Assembly: GCA_944372275.1 (NCBI GenBank)
Contig: CALVYO010000002.1
Location: 1 to 28,089, forward strand
Direction of reading: 5' to 3'
DNA length: 28,089 bases
Origin: an uncultured Bacilli bacterium
GTDB lineage: Bacteria; Bacillota_I; Bacilli_A; RF39; UBA660
Position 1 is the stretch's first letter. Each line of letters opens with the position of its first letter. Below the pieces are notes generated by a model, which was not told the origin of the DNA, searched no databases, and saw only the letters and a list, made by a program, of their open reading frames with translations. This document shows, piece by piece, positions 24,661-28,089 of the stretch. The position numbers and the translations under genes are program-made.

Positions 24661-26307
24661 ATGTTTAAAGAAAGTGCAACTAAAGTTTTTGCGTTAGGTG
24701 GTTTAGGTGAGGTTGGAAAAAATATGTATTGTGTAATGCATGAAAATGAAATAATCATAATAGATGCTGGTGTAACATTTCCTGACGATGTTATGGGCGT
24801 TGATTATATTATTCCCGACTTTACATTTTTAAAGAAAAATGAAAGAAAAATAAAAGCACTATTTATAACTCATGGTCATGAAGATCATATTGGAGCCATT
24901 CCATTTTTATTACAAAATGTAAATATACCTTTTATTTATGCCCCTAATCAAGCAATTGGTTTAATTAAGAAAAAATTAGAAGAGCGAAATATTCAATATA
25001 AAAATTTATTCGTTTATAATGAAAAATCAAAGATAAAATTTAAACACTTAATGGTTGAATTCTTTATGACAACCCATTCTATTCCTGATAGTCACGGTAT
25101 ATGTATTCATACACCAAATGGTACGATAGTTGAAACAGGAGATTTTAAATTCGATTTAACACCAATTGGCCCTATGGCAAATATTCATAAAATGGCAGAA
25201 ATAGGTAAAAAAGGTGTTACATTATTATTAAGTGAAAGTACAAACGCTTTGAGTGAAGGATTTTCAATAAGTGAGTCAAAAGTTGATGAAGCATTATCTG
25301 ATATATTTAAAAAACATCACGGTCGTATCATTATAGCAACTTTTGCTTCTAATATATATAGACTTAAACATATTGTTGATACTTGTAAAAGAAATAATCG
25401 TAAAATTGCTATATTTGGACGAAGTATGAATAATAATATTGAAATATCTATTGAAGGTGGATATATTAAAAATAAAGAAATATTTATTACACCAGAAGAA
25501 GCAAATAGTATGCCCGATCATAAAGTATGCTTACTATGTACTGGTTCGCAAGGCGAGCCATTAGCAGCCTTAAGTAGAATAGCTAATGGTACCCATAAAC
25601 AAATAAAATTAAAAGGTAATGATACTGTTGTATTTTCTTCTTCGGCGATTCCTGGTAATGCTGTAAGTATATCAAGAACAATTAATAAATTATACTTAAA
25701 AGGCGTTAAAGTATATACTAATACTTCATTATCCGATGTCCATACTTCAGGACACGCTAACGAAGAAGAACTAAAACTTATGATTAGATTAATTAAACCA
25801 AAATATTTAATGCCTATTCATGGTGAATATCGCATGCTTAAAAAACATTCCGATATAGGCATTATGTGCGATATTCCTAAACAAAATACTTTTATTTTAA
25901 GTAATGGTGATGTCTTGAATTTAAAAAATGATCATGTTAGTTTAGGAGAGAAAATAGATGCAGGTAATTTATATGTTGATGGTAATAAGATTGGCGATAT
26001 GAATAATATCGTTATGAAAGAAAGAAAATCAATGAGTCAAGATGGTATTGTAATTATTACATTACCAGTTCAAAATAATAAGTTGATTGTTAATCCAAAT
26101 ATTACTACTCGTGGTTTTGTATTAGTTAATGATAATATGGAATTATTACACGATTTAGAAAATAAAACTAAAAATGTCGTTCAAAATAAAAATGTTTCTG
26201 AATTGAAATCAGTTATTATTTCTGAATTATCTAATTATATATATGAAAAAACAGGAAGAAATCCTGTTATCTTACCTGTAATTATGGAAATTAAAAAAGC
26301 AATTTAA
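24661..26307 (+). CDS. rnj: Ribonuclease J
   Basis: A 548-residue metallo-beta-lactamase/beta-CASP ribonuclease with 5'-3' exo and endo activity in mRNA decay and rRNA processing. The zinc motif is T70-H-G-H-E-D-H-I-G, with ligands H71, H73, D75 and H76; further marks are THSIPDSHG, ETGDFKFD, LSESTNA, the beta-CASP ATFASNIYRL, CTGSQGEPLAALSRIA, HTSGHA and MPIHGEYRML. Length is normal for RNase J. A consensus promoter and AAAGGAGG site precede it. Whether it is J1 or J2 cannot be told; no second copy is in the window. Confidence 0.95.
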   Translation: MFKESATKVFALGGLGEVGKNMYCVMHENEIIIIDAGVTFPDDVMGVDYIIPDFTFLKKNERKIKALFITHGHEDHIGAIPFLLQNVNIPFIYAPNQAIGLIKKKLEERNIQYKNLFVYNEKSKIKFKHLMVEFFMTTHSIPDSHGICIHTPNGTIVETGDFKFDLTPIGPMANIHKMAEIGKKGVTLLLSESTNALSEGFSISESKVDEALSDIFKKHHGRIIIATFASNIYRLKHIVDTCKRNNRKIAIFGRSMNNNIEISIEGGYIKNKEIFITPEEANSMPDHKVCLLCTGSQGEPLAALSRIANGTHKQIKLKGNDTVVFSSSAIPGNAVSISRTINKLYLKGVKVYTNTSLSDVHTSGHANEEELKLMIRLIKPKYLMPIHGEYRMLKKHSDIGIMCDIPKQNTFILSNGDVLNLKNDHVSLGEKIDAGNLYVDGNKIGDMNNIVMKERKSMSQDGIVIITLPVQNNKLIVNPNITTRGFVLVNDNMELLHDLENKTKNVVQNKNVSELKSVIISELSNYIYEKTGRNPVILPVIMEIKKAI

Positions 26308-26318
26308 TTTGCTTTTTT
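26293..26318 (+). terminator. Intrinsic terminator of the RNase J gene
   Basis: A 10-bp stem (26293-26302 with 26309-26318) ending in a T run, with the RNase J stop codon in the loop. Confidence 0.85.
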
Positions 26319-26326
26319 TAAATTTA

Positions 26327-26361
26327 ACACCAGTATTCGATATTCAATCGAATACTGGTGT
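26327..26361. terminator. 15-bp perfect hairpin between RNase J and the DGR target
   Basis: Arms 26327-26341 and 26347-26361 are perfectly complementary, with a 5-nt loop, followed by a T-rich stretch on the plus strand. It probably acts as a second or bidirectional terminator between the convergent RNase J and pilin-like transcripts. The stretch 26362-26433 holds nothing else that I recognise. Confidence 0.7.
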
Positions 26362-26433
26362 CTTTATTTGTTTTACTTTCTTTTAGCCTTATATCACCAC
26401 AAGTGTTTACTATACCTTCTTGCCCCTCTTTGG

Positions 26434-26475
26434 CCACACGACTTCGCGTGCGGCTTATAAATCCCTTCGGGATTT
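26434..26475 (-). other. Tandem GC-rich hairpins just downstream of the DGR target gene
   Basis: Reading the minus strand after the target stop codon (26496-26498), two hairpins follow. The first has arms 26459-26465 and 26469-26475 (7 bp, GAA loop); the second has arms 26434-26440 and 26447-26453 (7 bp including one G-U pair, CGAAGU loop). In the Bordetella phage DGR a hairpin shortly after VR is needed for efficient retrohoming. These lie about 107-148 bp past VR and could serve the same purpose, or act as terminator elements (there is no T tract). Confidence 0.5.
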
Positions 26476-26495
26476 TACGCAATTAGTATCCTTTA

Positions 26496-27666
26496 CTAAC
26501 TTGCTCCAACGACATCGTCTGGGTTTACGTACTCTGGTGCCTCTAATTTAGAAAGGATGTTAGATTCATAGATATGGATAACTGGGCGAACACCCGCGCG
26601 GTCAGAGCCAGCGACGAAGGCCGTTGTCGAGGTTGCCGCCGCCATCCACGCCCCACGCGCGAGCAGGGCTAGACACAACACTCAAGTTTGCTGGTGTTTT
26701 TGTCCAATATCCAAATCCTGCACTACTATCTCCAGTGGTTTCTAAATTTATGGTTGCCCATTCTGGTAATAAATATTTTGCTCCTCCTGCTGCTGTTATT
26801 GCTTCTCTACATTCACTCCCACTACTACAAGTTTGAATGCTTTCATTTTCCATAACTAATGCGTTAAATTCTGTAAAATATTTGCTTTCCCAATTCGATG
26901 TCTCCCCGCTTGACTCTAATTCTTTGTAATATTCTGTTAGTTTTAACATTTCCTCTGCTTCTGGTAAATATTTCTTTGTTACTTTGTTCCAACTACTTGT
27001 TCTTTCATTTAATGCTTTATTTGCTGTCACAGCTCCATATGTATATAAATTTTGATTTAATTGTTCAGGATTATTACTATAATCATTATTTATATCACTA
27101 CCAGTTGCTGTATAGTAATCTTCTTCACTTATCCACGCTACTGTTCCGCCTGGTAAATTTCTATCTAGTATTCCTACTATTTCATTTCCATTTACTTCTA
27201 ATACATAGATATTTTGTGTTTCACTATCACTTATTTGAACTTTTAATAAATCTCCTACTGCATATTTTGCTTCTGGTTTGTCTAAATCCCCTTCTACCAT
27301 TGCATTATCTTGTAAACTATAGATATGACCATTACTTTTTACTTTTAGCCAAGTTAATTTATCACTATATTCTATTTCCAATACTTCGGCATTTCCTAAG
27401 TTTACCATTTTTTCTACATCTGTTGTTAACATTCCACTTTTACATATTGCTGTATAACTACTATTCATTTGGACTTTTATTTCTTCTGTTGCACAATAGT
27501 TATTTATTCCGCTATATATCATATTTGCTTCGGATAGTCCAGCACTCTTTCTTGCATCTTCTACTACATCTAATATTATTGGCGTTGCTATTAAGGCTAC
27601 TATAGCAAGTATAATAATAACTGCTAATAATTCTATCAAAGTAAAACCTTTTTCTTTTTTCTTCAT
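26496..27666 (-). CDS. DGR target: type IV prepilin-like protein with C-type-lectin-like variable domain (frameshifted in VR)
   Basis: The product starts MKKKEKG/FTLIELLAV, a class-III-type prepilin leader cut before F8 by a prepilin peptidase, then the pilin helix (8-32). A middle domain (about 90-300) has EVNGNEIVGILDRNLPGG and paired Cys (C280/C286). The C-terminal part runs LLPEWATIN, GFGYWTKTP, then the VR-encoded segment, and after frame correction AGVRPVIHIYESNILSK: the formylglycine-enzyme/C-type-lectin fold used by DGR targets. As read, the frame shifts at about 26617-26620 and stops at TGA 26602-26604 (354 residues); restoring two bases gives 390 residues ending at TAG 26496. Start: ATG 27666, preceded by AAGGAG; the ATG seven codons upstream lacks a site. 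The protein is probably displayed on a pilus or pseudopilus, with the variable domain exposed. Confidence 0.88.
26582..26682 (-). repeat. DGR variable repeat (VR)
   Basis: A 101-bp segment at the 3' end of the pilin-like gene, matching the 103-bp TR at 27857-27959. Hand alignment on the coding strand: 19 substitutions, each at an adenine of TR (AAC to CGC, GGC, AGC, GAC or TTC; AAT to GAT or GCT; GAT to GCT; GAC to GGC), no change at any C, G or T, 10 adenines unchanged, and 2 adjacent adenines absent. Both ends are identical (AGTGTTGTGTCTA side and GCGGGTGTTCGCCCAG side); the latter GC-rich 3' end is the likely IMH-type initiation region, and identity stops directly after it. Confidence 0.95.
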
Positions 27667-27856
27667 ACTTCTTCTCTCCTTCTTCATAAAATAAATTAAT
27701 TAATATAGGTCAACAAAAGTAGAATTTTCAATTTCTTTACTAGTACTACTTTATACTATATCTTCTATTTTTAGTTATTTCTAACAAGGAATAACGCTTG
27801 TTTTCTATATCTTCTTATTTATAAATCACTCTATATATACTTAGTTTTATAGAAAG
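27667..27856. other. Spacer between TR and the target gene
   Basis: No gene is seen in these 190 bp. Short alternative hairpins occur around 27780-27805 (GTTATT paired with AATAAC, or AACAAG paired with CTTGTT). Possible target-gene promoter signals on the minus strand are TTGACC near 27710 and TATA-rich stretches near 27755-27765, but none is a good match. The TR transcript could also read through into the target gene. Confidence 0.4.
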
Positions 27857-27959
27857 CTGGGCGAACACCCGCGTTGTCAGAGTTATTGACGTTGTTGCCG
27901 TTGTTGAGGTTGCCGTTGTCATTCACGTTCCACGCGTTATCAGGGTTAGACACAACACT
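27857..27959 (-). repeat. DGR template repeat (TR)
   Basis: A 103-bp non-coding segment, about 1.17 kb upstream of VR on the same strand. On the minus strand in the target's frame it reads as a run of AAC/AAT codons (SNPDNAWNVNDNGNLNNGNN and so on), with 31 adenines available for mutagenesis, then AGVRP. A TAA lies in frame 12 bases before its start, so it is not translated as part of a longer gene. It is far richer in G and C than the DNA around it. Adenine-only differences from VR identify it as the template. Its place 5' of the target gene differs from the common VR - TR - RT order. Confidence 0.95.
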
Positions 27960-28020
27960 ACAGCATTATCCCTATAAATTATCTTCTACTCTTATCCACT
28001 CTCCTTTTATTGTTGTAAAT

Positions 28021-28049
28021 GTTAAAATAGAAAATCATAAAAATGTCAA
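28021..28049 (-). promoter_or_regulatory. Promoter-like sequence reading into TR
   Basis: Minus-strand TTGACA (28044-28049), 17-bp spacer, TTTAAC (28021-28026). Transcription would start near 28014, about 55 nt before TR, and could make a TR-containing RNA independent of any upstream gene. A GGAGAG stretch near 28002 resembles a ribosome site but no open frame follows it. Confidence 0.5.
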
Positions 28050-28053
28050 AGTT

Positions 28054-28089
28054 AAAAAGTCATAAATTTAAAGAATTTTATGACTTTTT
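28054..28089 (-). terminator. Hairpin terminator at the right edge
   Basis: A 13-bp perfect stem (28054-28066 with 28077-28089), 10-nt loop, with T runs at both ends. It probably ends a leftward gene beyond the window; that gene could be the missing reverse transcriptase, but this is not shown. Confidence 0.7.

Noticed and set aside
26327..26361. The 15-bp inverted repeat as an insertion-sequence end or attachment site
   Set aside because: The arms are adjacent with a 5-nt loop, lie between convergent genes and have no partner copy or transposase; a terminator explains it.
26496..26681. A 61-aa minus-strand frame beginning MLCLALLARGAW
   Set aside because: Its second half is the true C-terminus of the pilin-like protein in the shifted frame; its first half is VR read out of frame. 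It is not a separate gene.
26898..27605. A 235-aa plus-strand frame very rich in Leu, Tyr and His
   Set aside because: Antisense shadow of the pilin-like gene; composition is non-natural and it has no ribosome site.
27857..28089. Reverse transcriptase fragment near TR
   Set aside because: No frame in the window contains a YxDD motif or other reverse-transcriptase pattern; frames right of TR are short and broken.

Overview
The window reads as AT-rich chromosomal DNA from a low-GC Bacillota-type bacterium. Evidence is the Bacillus-style primosome pair dnaB-dnaI, ftsY with ylxM, RNase J, AGGAGG-type ribosome sites, sigma-A-like promoters and a CotD-like protein. TGA is used as a stop (for example in the ATGA overlaps of dnaB/dnaI and of the amidase/39-aa pair), so this is not the Mollicutes code. 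An uncultured gut Bacilli/Erysipelotrichia-like lineage is my inference; no rRNA is present to test it.

Layout. 1-1770: the 3' end of an unknown gene, a decayed AlbA_2/RecG-like regulator gene and a four-copy 12-bp repeat. 1773-7540 (minus): DacF-type D,D-carboxypeptidase, a large membrane hybrid histidine kinase, and an AMP-forming acyl-CoA synthetase with two tandem promoters. 7749-15470: an envelope region with two VanY-type D,D-carboxypeptidases, an Amidase_6 surface protein with a coupled 39-aa membrane peptide, a GtrA / GT2 / GT-C operon and a second GT-C-type membrane protein. 15485-16556: CotD-like protein and Fic protein. 16687-19646: a complete DpnII-type (GATC) restriction-modification operon with an extra gene fused into it by overlaps. 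19760-22438: LOG-family protein, DnaI and DnaB in one operon. 22496-23047: two divergent XRE regulators around a shared operator-like inverted repeat. 23039-26307: ftsY, a small membrane protein, ylxM, and divergently RNase J.

The most interesting part is 26430-28089. A type IV prepilin-like gene on the minus strand ends in a C-type-lectin-like domain. Its 3' part (26582-26682) is a near copy of a non-coding, AAC/AAT-rich segment at 27857-27959. I aligned the two by hand on the coding strand: all 19 substitutions fall on adenines of the 27857-27959 copy, none on C, G or T, and the only other difference is loss of two adjacent adenines. That is the signature of a diversity-generating retroelement (DGR): template repeat (TR) at 27857-27959, variable repeat (VR) at 26582-26682. 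Unusually, TR lies 5' of its target gene, has its own promoter-like sequence, and no reverse transcriptase is in the window. The 2-nt deletion puts the current VR out of frame and truncates the pilin-like protein inside its lectin domain.
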